The translations under genes and the position numbers were made by a program. The notes below the pieces were generated by a model. That model saw nothing but the letters and a program-made list of their open reading frames with translations. It made no database searches and was not told the DNA's origin. 64,000 bases of DNA from PALSA-243 sp963743705. GTDB lineage: Bacteria > Acidobacteriota > Terriglobia > Bryobacterales > Bryobacteraceae. Location of the stretch: positions 124,001 through 188,000 of the forward strand of contig CAVUQS010000001.1 of NCBI GenBank assembly GCA_963743705.1, written 5' to 3'. Position 1 is the first letter of the stretch; each line of letters opens with the position of its first letter. Of this stretch, positions 1 through 7,423 are shown piece after piece.

Positions 1-784
1 ATGTCCGGACTTCATCGCGCCCGAGTTGATGGAAGAGAACGGCCATTTCGGAGCGTGCCTCGTCGATCGTAACGCCTGGTCTCAGGCGCCCAACGATTGC
101 CTCAGGGAAACTGTCCCCGGGACCATGCGGAGGGTGGATCACGGCCTGCTCCGCCAGGGGCATCCAAGCATCCACGGGATACCACGGCTGAAGACCGACG
201 AAAGTGCGCGGCGCCACGCCGATGACTGTTACGGGGACGCTCTCGACGACGATCTGTTTGCCGAGGATGGAGGGGTCGAGATGGAAGCGATTGCGCCACC
301 ATTCGAAACCGATCACCGCGACTGCCGACCCGGCGCCGGCGCGGTCGTCTTCCGGTGCGATGAGGCGTCCGATCGCGGGCTTGAGACCGAGGACGGAAAA
401 ATAGCCTCCATCTACAAAGCTGCCGGCGCCCGCCTGTACATCGGCGGACGCCCCGCGCACCCCGGTGAGGGGAATCAGCGATTCCGCAATCAGTGCTGTG
501 AAGACGTGATTGTGCTCGCGGAAATGGGCTAAGTGCGTGGGGCTCCATCCGTTCAGGCGCGGTTCGCCGGCCTGCGGGAACTGGGTGAGCGGTTCGACAA
601 GTTGTTCGGGATGGCCTACCGGCAATGTGCGCAGGATGACGGCATTCAACAGGCTGAAGATGGCGGCGTTGGCGCCAATTCCCAGTGCGAGCGAGAGGAC
701 GGCCACTACGGTGAATGCCGGGCTGCGGCGCATGGCGCGCAGAGCGTAGCGCGCATCTTGCCAGAGAGACTCGAAGGCGGCCAT
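1..784 (-). CDS. ADOP-type ABC transporter permease (MacB/FtsX family), 3' end off window
   Basis: The minus frame is open from the ATG at 782-784 to the left edge (261 codons, no stop), so the C-terminus lies outside the window. The start reads MAAFESLWQDARYALRAM, followed by a membrane segment around residues 20-40 ending in LALGIGANAAIFSLLNAV. This is the hallmark N-terminus of the acidobacterial duplicated permease family. The following region (about residues 55-260) fits the MacB-type periplasmic core domain, with FSVLGLKPAIGR and VAVIGFEWWRNRF. Such proteins are thought to act in macrolide, peptide or lipoprotein export with a MacB-like ATPase, but no ATPase or PadR-type regulator gene adjoins it here. 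A sigma-70-like promoter overlapped by a palindrome lies right at the start codon. Confidence 0.85.
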   Translation of the reverse strand, partial: MAAFESLWQDARYALRAMRRSPAFTVVAVLSLALGIGANAAIFSLLNAVILRTLPVGHPEQLVEPLTQFPQAGEPRLNGWSPTHLAHFREHNHVFTALIAESLIPLTGVRGASADVQAGAGSFVDGGYFSVLGLKPAIGRLIAPEDDRAGAGSAVAVIGFEWWRNRFHLDPSILGKQIVVESVPVTVIGVAPRTFVGLQPWYPVDAWMPLAEQAVIHPPHGPGDSFPEAIVGRLRPGVTIDEARSEMAVLFHQLGRDEVRT

Positions 785-819
785 GCCTTACTGTATTATT
801 TAACTAATACACTAGTCAA
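785..819 (-). promoter_or_regulatory. Promoter of the ADOP permease, leaderless type
   Basis: On the minus strand TTGACT (814-819) and TACAGT (790-795) are spaced by 18 bases. Only five bases separate the -10 box from the ATG at 782-784, so transcription should start at or next to the start codon, giving a leaderless message. The boxes are seen in the sequence; activity is inferred. Confidence 0.55.
790..813. promoter_or_regulatory. Palindromic candidate operator over the ADOP promoter
   Basis: ACTGTATTA (790-798) and TAATACACT (805-813) are inverted repeats matching at 8 of 9 positions around a 6-base spacer. The palindrome covers the -10 box and fills the spacer up to the -35 box, the expected place for a repressor site. 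The motif resembles sites of dimeric winged-helix repressors (GntR/YtrA or PadR type), but the regulator is not in the window. Confidence 0.5.
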
Positions 820-884
820 GCGATATTTAGGGGCCGATGCGCTGTCGCATAGACGCGGTACTTGAGAACACAACCGCAACACCA

Positions 885-912
885 GCGCAGGTCGGGAGGC
901 CTACGCCACTTA
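885..912. repeat. REP-like palindrome, copy A
   Basis: A 28-base copy of the repeat whose core is GCAGGCCGGGAGGCCTGC followed by GCCACTTA; this copy has two changes in the core. It directly abuts the stop codon (913-915) of the receptor gene on the minus strand. Other copies are at 3929-3956, 21996-22023 and 62990-63065. Confidence 0.75.
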
Positions 913-3795
913 TTACCAGTCGGCGCGGACTCCTAGTTGAACGATGCGGCCTTCGAGGAGCGTGGATACGGGGGCGAAGGTCGGGTTGGTCACGATCGCG
1001 CCGGTGGCGGCTACTGCCGCGGTGGTGTTGATCGAGGTGATATTGGGGTGGTTGAAGATGTTATTCGCCTCGACGAAGAACCTGGGCTGGAGGCGCTCCC
1101 AGAGCTTGAAGAAGGTGCGCGTGTAGCGAATGTCGAACTGGTAGACGCTCGGCGTGCGGGCGGTGTTGCGGCCGACAAAGAGCGGGCGTGTGGCGGCGCC
1201 GGAGCCGGAACTGGCGAGGCTATCGCCGTTGAGGACGCTATTGGCGGTGATGTTCTGCTCGTCGCCGGATGAGACGTTGGCGAGAAACGAGATCTGGTTG
1301 TTATTCGCGAGATAGTTGAGCGCGCGGCTATTGAGTTTGGCGGCGGGCGTCCACACAGTGCTCAGCGTGAACGCGCTGGGCCGGTTGATGGCGCTGTTGC
1401 CGCGGTCGCGATTGCGGTTAGTCGGGTCGGAAATGAAGACCCCGCCCTGATCGTAGCTGTTGGCTTCGGGCGCATCGTCGATGGAATGCGACCAGGTGTA
1501 GGAAGCGTTGATGAGCAAGCCGCGGGCGGCGCGGCGCTGGTAGTTGAGAATGAGCGCGTTGTAGGCGCTGTTGTCGCCGATATCCTGGAGCGCGATGTTG
1601 TTGTAGAGCGCGTTGGCGCGCGTGGCGGCGCCGGCGGGGCCGTAGACGGGGCGGCCATCAGCGAGGAACGAAATCGGGTTGATGAGGTTCATGTTGCGGA
1701 GAAACTCGAGATTCCGGCCGCCGGAGTTGGCGTAGCCGACGGTGAGCGCGTCGTTGGTGGACAACTGGCGCGTGATCTGGACGCTGGAGTTGATGGCGTA
1801 TCCGTCTTTGAAGTTAGGCGTGATGGTGTAGAGCGTTTGCGCGGACCGCGGCAGCGTTCCGTTGACGACGGTGGCGGGGAAGGCCGGAGCGCCGGGCGTG
1901 GCGGAAGAGATCGACGCGATGTAGGAACTGGAGCCGCCGTCGTTATAGAGCGCGTTGTACCAGAGATTGGTGGGCGGGGCTTCGTAGAAGATGCCGGAAT
2001 TGACGCGGAGGACGGTCTTGGAATCGATGGACCAGGCGATGCCGAGGCGCGGTGAGAAATCGCCGCTGGGCGAGTGGAAGGTCTGCGAATAGGGGACCTT
2101 GAAGTTCGGATCGCCCGAGGGGCCGGAGAATTTGTCATAGCGGATTCCGCCGACGATCAACACCTTGGGAGAGATTTGCCAGCTATCCTGCGCGAAGAAA
2201 TCCCAGAAGAACGAGTGATACCAGGCGCCAGGCTGGCCGACGCTGGCGTTGAAGGTGGTGTATCCGAGGGGATTGGCGCCGGACGCCGCGGCGAGATACG
2301 CCGCGATGGTGGGGAAAATGTATTGCGTGTAGACGTCGGCCGCCTGAACGTCGAGGTTTTGTTGGAACCCGAAGCCGACCTTGATGGTGTGCGCGCCCTG
2401 GATTTTGGTGAGGTTGTCGTTGAGGTTGGGCACCTTTTCCTGGAAACGGTCGCCGACAGCGATGCTGCCGCCGAAATTCGCGATGCCGCTGATGTTGATT
2501 TGGGGGCCGGTTCCGGTGAGAGGATCGGCCACGTGCTGCTCGTTGCGGTAGGGCCAGCCGAAGCGGAGTTCATTCAGCACGGTCGGCGAAAAGGTGGAAA
2601 GAAGCTGCGCGCCGAGGACGTGGGCGCGGTCGCGGAAATCGGCGGCGACGCTGAGCGCGTTGAGTCCGCCGATGTTGGAGTTGAAGGGGTACTGATTGCG
2701 GAAATAGTTGTAGCGGACGAAGAACTGGTGCTTGGGCGAGATGACCCAATCGATGCGGCCATCGACCCAATGGGCGTGCTCGATGGCTGGAGGGTTGGTG
2801 AGCAAGTTATTCGGGATTCCGATGGAAGCGGCGCTTGCCGGGTTGATGGTAATGGGTTGCGGCACGCTTCTGGTTACATGCTCATAGGACGCGAAGTAGA
2901 AGAGCTTGTCTTTGACGATGGCGCCGCCGGCGTGCGCGGCGAAATTGTTGGCGATGGGAAGCAGGGTGGTGGCTGTGGCGAGGATGGGGCGAGCGACGAG
3001 ATCGAGGGGCCGGCCGATATAGGTGACGTTGCCATGGAAGGAGTTGGTACCGGAGCCGGTGATGACGTTGAAAATGTTTCCGGCGATCTTGCCGAACTCC
3101 GGCGCGAAGCTATTGGACACGGTCTGGACTTCGCTGACGTAACTATCGGCGATGGCGAAGAGGCGAAGACCGTAACGATCGGTTTCGGTGTCCACGGCGC
3201 CATCGAGCTGGTAGCTCACGCGATCGGGAAGGCCGTTGGTGTTGAGAAGGCGGGGGATGCCAAGCTCGGGATTGGGGTGGCCGCTGACGCCGGGCTGAAA
3301 GAGGATGAAGTTGTAGGGATTGCGCGAAGTGAGCGGGAGGTTGTCGGTTTCTTCGAAGCCGATGGTGCGGCCGGTGCTGACACGCGAGGGATCGACGATG
3401 GGCGCGCCGCCGCTGACTTCGACTGATGTAGTCACGGAACCAATGCGAAGTTGCGCGTTGATAGTGGCTTCGGTTCCGGCATCGAGAACGACGTCGGTGT
3501 GGCGTTGGGTGTCGAAGCCGTCTTTCTGGATGGTGACGGTGTAGGCGCCGAGCGGAAGGTTGGGGAAGACGAAGTAGCCGTCTTCCTGCGTTTCGGCGGA
3601 TCGGGAAAGACCGGTGAGAGTGTTATCGATTCTGACCTTGGCTTGCGCCACAGGAGCGTTCGCCTGGTCGGTGACACGACCGCGAATGGCGCCGTTGATG
3701 GCTTGGGATTGCGCGTAGGATGGCCGGGGAATAAAAATAGCTGCCGAAAGCGCGACAGCAAAAAGACCCGTTAGTTGCCGGGAGCTGAGATTCAC
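913..3795 (-). CDS. Oar-like outer-membrane receptor with carboxypeptidase-regulatory-like domain
   Basis: A 960-residue exported protein. GTG start at 3793-3795 with an AAGGGG ribosome site about six bases upstream. Signal peptide about residues 1-28, cut after PSYA. Residues about 35-120 form a CarboxypepD_reg-like beta sandwich (GAIRGRVTDQANAPV, GYFVFPNLPLGAYTV). A plug-like region follows (LPLTSRNPYNFILFQPGV), then a long TonB-dependent-type barrel ending in Trp (GVRADW), as barrel proteins do. Acidobacteria carry many such receptors, thought to import or bind large substrates such as oligosaccharides or peptides; no substrate can be named. It is followed by REP-like copy A, and the upstream gene on the same strand is a secreted amidohydrolase. 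Confidence 0.85.
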   Translation of the reverse strand: MNLSSRQLTGLFAVALSAAIFIPRPSYAQSQAINGAIRGRVTDQANAPVAQAKVRIDNTLTGLSRSAETQEDGYFVFPNLPLGAYTVTIQKDGFDTQRHTDVVLDAGTEATINAQLRIGSVTTSVEVSGGAPIVDPSRVSTGRTIGFEETDNLPLTSRNPYNFILFQPGVSGHPNPELGIPRLLNTNGLPDRVSYQLDGAVDTETDRYGLRLFAIADSYVSEVQTVSNSFAPEFGKIAGNIFNVITGSGTNSFHGNVTYIGRPLDLVARPILATATTLLPIANNFAAHAGGAIVKDKLFYFASYEHVTRSVPQPITINPASAASIGIPNNLLTNPPAIEHAHWVDGRIDWVISPKHQFFVRYNYFRNQYPFNSNIGGLNALSVAADFRDRAHVLGAQLLSTFSPTVLNELRFGWPYRNEQHVADPLTGTGPQINISGIANFGGSIAVGDRFQEKVPNLNDNLTKIQGAHTIKVGFGFQQNLDVQAADVYTQYIFPTIAAYLAAASGANPLGYTTFNASVGQPGAWYHSFFWDFFAQDSWQISPKVLIVGGIRYDKFSGPSGDPNFKVPYSQTFHSPSGDFSPRLGIAWSIDSKTVLRVNSGIFYEAPPTNLWYNALYNDGGSSSYIASISSATPGAPAFPATVVNGTLPRSAQTLYTITPNFKDGYAINSSVQITRQLSTNDALTVGYANSGGRNLEFLRNMNLINPISFLADGRPVYGPAGAATRANALYNNIALQDIGDNSAYNALILNYQRRAARGLLINASYTWSHSIDDAPEANSYDQGGVFISDPTNRNRDRGNSAINRPSAFTLSTVWTPAAKLNSRALNYLANNNQISFLANVSSGDEQNITANSVLNGDSLASSGSGAATRPLFVGRNTARTPSVYQFDIRYTRTFFKLWERLQPRFFVEANNIFNHPNITSINTTAAVAATGAIVTNPTFAPVSTLLEGRIVQLGVRADW

Positions 3796-3910
3796 AAAGC
3801 ACCCCTTTCTGGGGAAGCAGGACGTTGGTTTCTTAGGGACTTAGATATCAGGTTTTGGCGAGCAGCGCAAAGGGGGGGTCGAGGGAGACGGCTTTGCAGA
3901 GGTGTAAACC

Positions 3911-3956
3911 AGCGCGCTTCGCGCGCTTGCGCCGGCCGGGAGGCCCGCGCCACTTA
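3911..3956. repeat. GC-rich hairpin plus REP-like palindrome, copy B
   Basis: AGCGCGC-TTC-GCGCGCT (3911-3927) forms a seven-base stem with a three-base loop. It is followed by REP-like copy B at 3929-3956. The last three bases of the repeat (TTA, 3954-3956) are, on the minus strand, the TAA stop codon of the amidohydrolase. The pair could fold as a 3' end structure for that gene, but there is no T-run to make it a classical terminator. Confidence 0.65.
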
Positions 3957-5228
3957 CTGCTTGTAGATGACGCCGCCTTTCATGACGAATTGCATGTGGT
4001 CGAGGGCGGAGATATCGGCGATGGGGTCGCCCGAGACGGCGACGATGTCGGCGAATTTGCCGGCTTCGATAACACCGAAGCGGTCCTGTTGATCGAGTAG
4101 CGTGGCGCCGCCGATGGTGGCGGATTGGATGGCTTGCATGGGCGTCATGCCCCACTTGACCATGAAGGGGAAATCGGCGGATTGGGGCTCGGTCCAGGCG
4201 TAGCCGCCGATGTCGGTACCGTAGACGATCTTGGCGCCTTTCTGGACGGCCAGCTTGAAATTCGAGGCGCGGAAATCGGTGCTGGCGTTGTTGCGGCCGC
4301 CGCGGCTGTAAATGTAGATCGTGGGGCACCAGGTGGCGCCTTTGGCGATTAGCAGGTCGATGAGCGGGGCGTCCATGCCGTTGCCGTGCTCGATGGAATC
4401 GACGCCGGCTTTGAGGGCTTGTTCGATAGCTTCGCGGCCGCCGGCGTGCGAGGCGACTTTGTGGCCTAATCGGTGGGTCTCGTCGCAGATGGCTTTGGCT
4501 TCTTCGTCAGTGAAATTGGGGCGTGAATGGATGCCGCCATCGCGGAATTGCGTGCCGCCATCGGAGTAGTATTTGATCCAATCGGCGCCGTATTTGATTT
4601 GCTCGCGGACGGCTTTGCGGATTTCGTCGACGCCATCGACGAATTGGGTGCCGGTGGGCATATCACGAAGCTCCCAGGAGAAGCGCGTGGGGTTGTACAT
4701 GCCGGTGGGGGCGAGCGAGCGGGTGGCGACGAACATGCGCGGGCCGGGAATCACGCCGCGGTTGACGGCGGTTTTCACGTCAACATCGGCATACATGGCG
4801 CCTTCGGTTTCGAGATCGCGGATGGCGGTGAAGCCGTTATCGAGCGAGATTTTGGCGGAGACGGTGGCGCGGATGGTGCGGTAGCCGATGGATTCTTTGA
4901 TGAGCTGCTCGTCATAGTCGGCGGCGGTCGGGTGCGCCTGCAGCAGCACGTGGGTGTGGTTGTCGATCAGGCCGGGCAGGACAGTGGAGTGGCTGAGATC
5001 GATGACGCGGGCGCCGGCGGGAGCGGCGATATCGGGGCCAACCTGCGCGATGCGGTCGCCCTCGACCAGGATGTTCTGGTTAGCGAGGACCTTACCGGCG
5101 CGGACGTCAATAAGCTTGCCGGCTTTGATGAGGATTTTTTCCTGCGATGCGGGGGCTTGCCCGCGGCCGCCGCGCTGGGCGCACAGCGGGAGGACGGCGA
5201 AAGCGAGGACGAATGCGAGGTGGCGCAT
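3954..5228 (-). CDS. Secreted amidohydrolase (imidazolonepropionase-like family)
   Basis: A 424-residue metal-dependent hydrolase. Signal peptide about residues 1-17 (FAVLPLCA), then a Gly/Arg-rich stretch and the small beta domain (KAGKLIDVRAGKVL). The metal-binding HxH is at H91 and H93 in IDNHTH. Lys219 in ADWIKYYSDGG matches the position of the metal-bridging lysine in this family. Later ligands are His in KVASHAGG and SIEHGNG and Asp in YGTDIGG. All metal ligands are present, so it should be active. Relatives cleave dipeptides (Xaa-Pro/Xaa-Arg types) or other amides; the substrate here is not known. It ends inside REP-like copy B. Confidence 0.85.
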   Translation of the reverse strand: MRHLAFVLAFAVLPLCAQRGGRGQAPASQEKILIKAGKLIDVRAGKVLANQNILVEGDRIAQVGPDIAAPAGARVIDLSHSTVLPGLIDNHTHVLLQAHPTAADYDEQLIKESIGYRTIRATVSAKISLDNGFTAIRDLETEGAMYADVDVKTAVNRGVIPGPRMFVATRSLAPTGMYNPTRFSWELRDMPTGTQFVDGVDEIRKAVREQIKYGADWIKYYSDGGTQFRDGGIHSRPNFTDEEAKAICDETHRLGHKVASHAGGREAIEQALKAGVDSIEHGNGMDAPLIDLLIAKGATWCPTIYIYSRGGRNNASTDFRASNFKLAVQKGAKIVYGTDIGGYAWTEPQSADFPFMVKWGMTPMQAIQSATIGGATLLDQQDRFGVIEAGKFADIVAVSGDPIADISALDHMQFVMKGGVIYKQ

Positions 5229-5252
5229 AGGCCACCATTGTACGTGAACTAC

Positions 5253-5519
5253 CTACTGGAGGCGGGGGCGATCCTGCTCGTTGAGGATGAGGCCGTCGAA
5301 GATGGCCAGCACCTGTTTGCGGTACTCGTAGACGCGCTGGAGGTTTTGGCGGAAATTGGCCTCGAAATCGGGGGCGCGCATCCACTTATAAATCATGCCG
5401 CGGGGGATGTCGATGTCCTGGCGAAGGGCGTCGACGTCGTGGCCGCGCAGAAAGAGACCGTAAAAGAAGGCCGCTTCCCGCTGGGGGGCTAATGGGTCCT
5501 GTTCTTCTCTCGCCGTCAT
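5253..5519 (-). CDS. Small conserved protein of unknown function, possible helix-turn-helix
   Basis: An 88-residue, charged, leaderless protein beginning MTAREEQDPLAP. The middle (about residues 28-50, DVDALRQDIDIPRGMIYKWM) looks like a short helix-turn-helix followed by an aromatic-rich helix (FRQNLQRVYEYRKQVL). I do not recognise a named family; it has the look of small conserved acidobacterial proteins. A credible promoter sits upstream at 5543-5572. It lies between the amidohydrolase and the divergent sigma factor, with no sign of co-function with either. Confidence 0.6.
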   Translation of the reverse strand: MTAREEQDPLAPQREAAFFYGLFLRGHDVDALRQDIDIPRGMIYKWMRAPDFEANFRQNLQRVYEYRKQVLAIFDGLILNEQDRPRLQ

Positions 5520-5542
5520 AAAAAAAACTCAGCGAAACTGCT

Positions 5543-5572
5543 AGTATACCGATGAAAGTCCGGTTCCGGCAA
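5543..5572 (-). promoter_or_regulatory. Candidate sigma-70 promoter for the 88-residue protein
   Basis: On the minus strand TTGCCG (5567-5572) and TATACT (5543-5548) are separated by 18 bases, giving a predicted leader of about 15-20 bases before the ATG at 5517-5519. Confidence 0.5.
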
Positions 5573-5685
5573 GGCGCCGAAACGGCAACAGGTACCCCCC
5601 TGAGAGCGCAAATCCAGTTAAAATAGCCCTTTACCCCGTCCGACTTTTCCAGGCCGGACTGCGTCTGTAAACAAGGAGCCAGAGA

Positions 5686-6264
5686 TTGATCTTTCGGGCG
5701 GTCGAAGATGCCGACCTGATCCGCCAGGCATCGAAAGGCGCCGTGGAGGCGTATAACCTCCTGGTGTCTCGATGGGAGAAGAGAGTTTATAACTATCTTC
5801 TGCGGCTCACCGGTCACCGGGAAGACGCTTTGGATTTGACGCAGGATGTGTTCTTGAAGGCCTACCAAAACCTTCGTAAGCTTGACGACCCGGGGCGGTT
5901 CGCGCCCTGGATTTACCGCATCGCGCATAACGAGGCCTACTCGATGTTCCGGAAGAGGCGGCCCGAGACGGATGTGGATGAGATCGAGCCGGGGAGCACG
6001 GAAACCAGCATCACGGTAGGGGGCAGCTCGGTATTTCCCGTAGAGCTGAGCTTGGCCGTTGCTAGCGCGCTGGAGCGGCTGACGCCGGAACAGCGCGAGG
6101 CAGTGGTGCTGAAAATTTATCAGGGGTTCAAGTTCGAAGAGATGGCCGAGGTTTTGGGCTGTCCGGTTTCCACCGTCAAATCCCGTTTATACACCGCGCT
6201 CGATTTATTGAAGGCGGAATTGGCTCCGGTAAGAGCTATTGCTCGACCAGGGGGCGTTTCATGA
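5686..6264 (+). CDS. ECF-family RNA polymerase sigma factor
   Basis: A 192-residue sigma-70 family protein with region 2 at about residues 20-90 (YNLLVSRWEKRVYNYLLRL, DLTQDVFLKAY, PWIYRIAHNEAY) and region 4 at about 125-180 (LTPEQREAVVLKIYQGFK, LGCPVSTVKSRLY). There is no region 3, as in extracytoplasmic-function sigma factors. The start is TTG at 5686 with AAGGAG at 5673-5678. Its stop overlaps the start of the anti-sigma gene (ATGA at 6261), implying coupled synthesis. It heads the plus-strand secretion block up to 19160 and is likely released from the anti-sigma factor by an envelope signal. Whether it drives the secretion genes is inferred from position only. Confidence 0.9.
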   Translation: MIFRAVEDADLIRQASKGAVEAYNLLVSRWEKRVYNYLLRLTGHREDALDLTQDVFLKAYQNLRKLDDPGRFAPWIYRIAHNEAYSMFRKRRPETDVDEIEPGSTETSITVGGSSVFPVELSLAVASALERLTPEQREAVVLKIYQGFKFEEMAEVLGCPVSTVKSRLYTALDLLKAELAPVRAIARPGGVS

Positions 6265-6860
6265 GTTGTTCGCCATTCGATTTAAGAGACTACTTCCTCG
6301 AGGAATTGCCGGACCCGCACCGGCGCCTGGTGGAAACGCACGTCAAGACCTGCGGGTCTTGCCACGATGAGCTGGACCGGCTAAGCATTATGGGCGCGGC
6401 GCTGCACTCGTCCGTGGACGAGGAAATTCCACAGCGCATTGCGTTCGTTTCGGACAAAATCTTCGAACCTTCTCCTTGGCGCCGCCGGCTGGCCGCGTTC
6501 TGGAATTCCGGGGCTCGCCTCGGATTTGCAGGCGCGGCTATGCTTTCGGCGTCGCTTCTGGTTTTCGCACTTCGACCGGCTCCCGCACCGGTGACGATTG
6601 TGCGAACGGTGGCGGCGCCGGCATCCGCACAAGTTGCGCCGGCGTCTGTATCGGAAGCGGAGATGCAGCAGCGCATACAGACGGCGGTGGATAAAGCCGT
6701 GGCTGCGAAGACCGTGGAGATGGCCAAACAGGTGGATGGCTTGCGGAGGCAGGTGCTGCAGGCGGCGGAGCAATTCGAATACGACCGGAGCCGCATGCGT
6801 AATCAGCTGAGAGCGGCAAATTACACACTGCCGGCGAAGGATCGCGAGGATCCGAAATGA
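6261..6860 (+). CDS. Anti-sigma factor with zinc-finger (ZAS) and one membrane helix
   Basis: A 199-residue inner-membrane protein. The N-terminal zinc-binding anti-sigma motif HxxxCxxC is H27, C31, C34 (HVKTCGSC). One membrane helix runs at about residues 86-104 (LGFAGAAMLSASLLVFAL). The periplasmic part is Ala/Pro-rich, then a likely coiled coil at about 130-190 (MQQRIQTAVDKAVAAKTVEM). It starts in a four-base overlap with the sigma gene and should bind that sigma factor at the membrane. The coiled coil may sense or contact a periplasmic partner, possibly the product of the next gene. Confidence 0.88.
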   Translation: MSCSPFDLRDYFLEELPDPHRRLVETHVKTCGSCHDELDRLSIMGAALHSSVDEEIPQRIAFVSDKIFEPSPWRRRLAAFWNSGARLGFAGAAMLSASLLVFALRPAPAPVTIVRTVAAPASAQVAPASVSEAEMQQRIQTAVDKAVAAKTVEMAKQVDGLRRQVLQAAEQFEYDRSRMRNQLRAANYTLPAKDREDPK

Positions 6861-7423
6861 AACTCGCGGCATTCGCTTTGATGCTGGCGGCGATTCCGTT
6901 GCCTCCGATGGGCGCGCAGACGGCAAAACGGGCGGTGTCTCCCGAGGTGACGACGGCGCCCTCTCCAACCGCCCATATTCCACAGGTGATGCTGGCCAGC
7001 CTCGAGAAGAATTTTGACGGCCGTCTGGAAACGCTGAATGCTACCGATCCGATCGATATGCTGGGCGGCACGCGCGGCCTCTACGTGCCGGGCTTCGGCA
7101 CGGTGTTCACTACCGAAGTGAGCCTGATCGTGGCGCCGGGAGCGATGCCGCTGCCGTACCAGCAGGAGTTTTCACCGGCACAGAAGGCGCAAGTGCATAA
7201 GCGCAAAGCCGGACAGCTTTCGAAGCTGGAAGCGCTGATGAAGGAAATGATGAAAGTGAATGCGCTCACCCTGGTAACGATGCCCGACGATCAGAAAGTG
7301 GTGATGGCAGTGCGCCTTCGCTACCTGATGTGGGAAGACACGACGGACCTGCCGGCGCAGATCGTGATGACGGCCGATAAGAAAGCCGCCCAATTGGGCG
7401 ATATCAAGACGGTGATCGAGTAG
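6857..7423 (+). CDS. Exported protein of unknown function in the sigma/anti-sigma operon
   Basis: A 188-residue protein with a signal peptide (residues about 1-20, ending PPMGAQ). No known family was recognised. Features seen are LGGTRGLYVPGFGTVFTTEVSLI, split around residues 68-92, and a Lys-rich helix (QKAQVHKRKAGQLSKL) at about 112-127. It overlaps the anti-sigma stop by four bases and the gspE start by one base (TAGTG), so it is translated with both. A periplasmic sensor or partner of the anti-sigma factor is a reasonable guess from position. Confidence 0.7.
   Translation: MKLAAFALMLAAIPLPPMGAQTAKRAVSPEVTTAPSPTAHIPQVMLASLEKNFDGRLETLNATDPIDMLGGTRGLYVPGFGTVFTTEVSLIVAPGAMPLPYQQEFSPAQKAQVHKRKAGQLSKLEALMKEMMKVNALTLVTMPDDQKVVMAVRLRYLMWEDTTDLPAQIVMTADKKAAQLGDIKTVIE

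Noticed and set aside
102..548. A 148-codon minus-strand frame near the left edge
   Set aside because: A different minus frame is open across 1-784 and encodes a clear ADOP permease; this frame is its Arg-rich shadow.
2074..3426. A 450-codon plus-strand open frame
   Set aside because: It lies opposite a well-supported Oar-like receptor gene, reads as Gly/Val/Glu/Asp-rich noise and has no motif; long antisense frames are expected in high-GC DNA.
5557..5660. AGTCCGG ... CCGGACT inverted repeat upstream of the sigma factor gene
   Set aside because: The seven-base arms are about 90 bases apart and GC-rich, so chance is likely.
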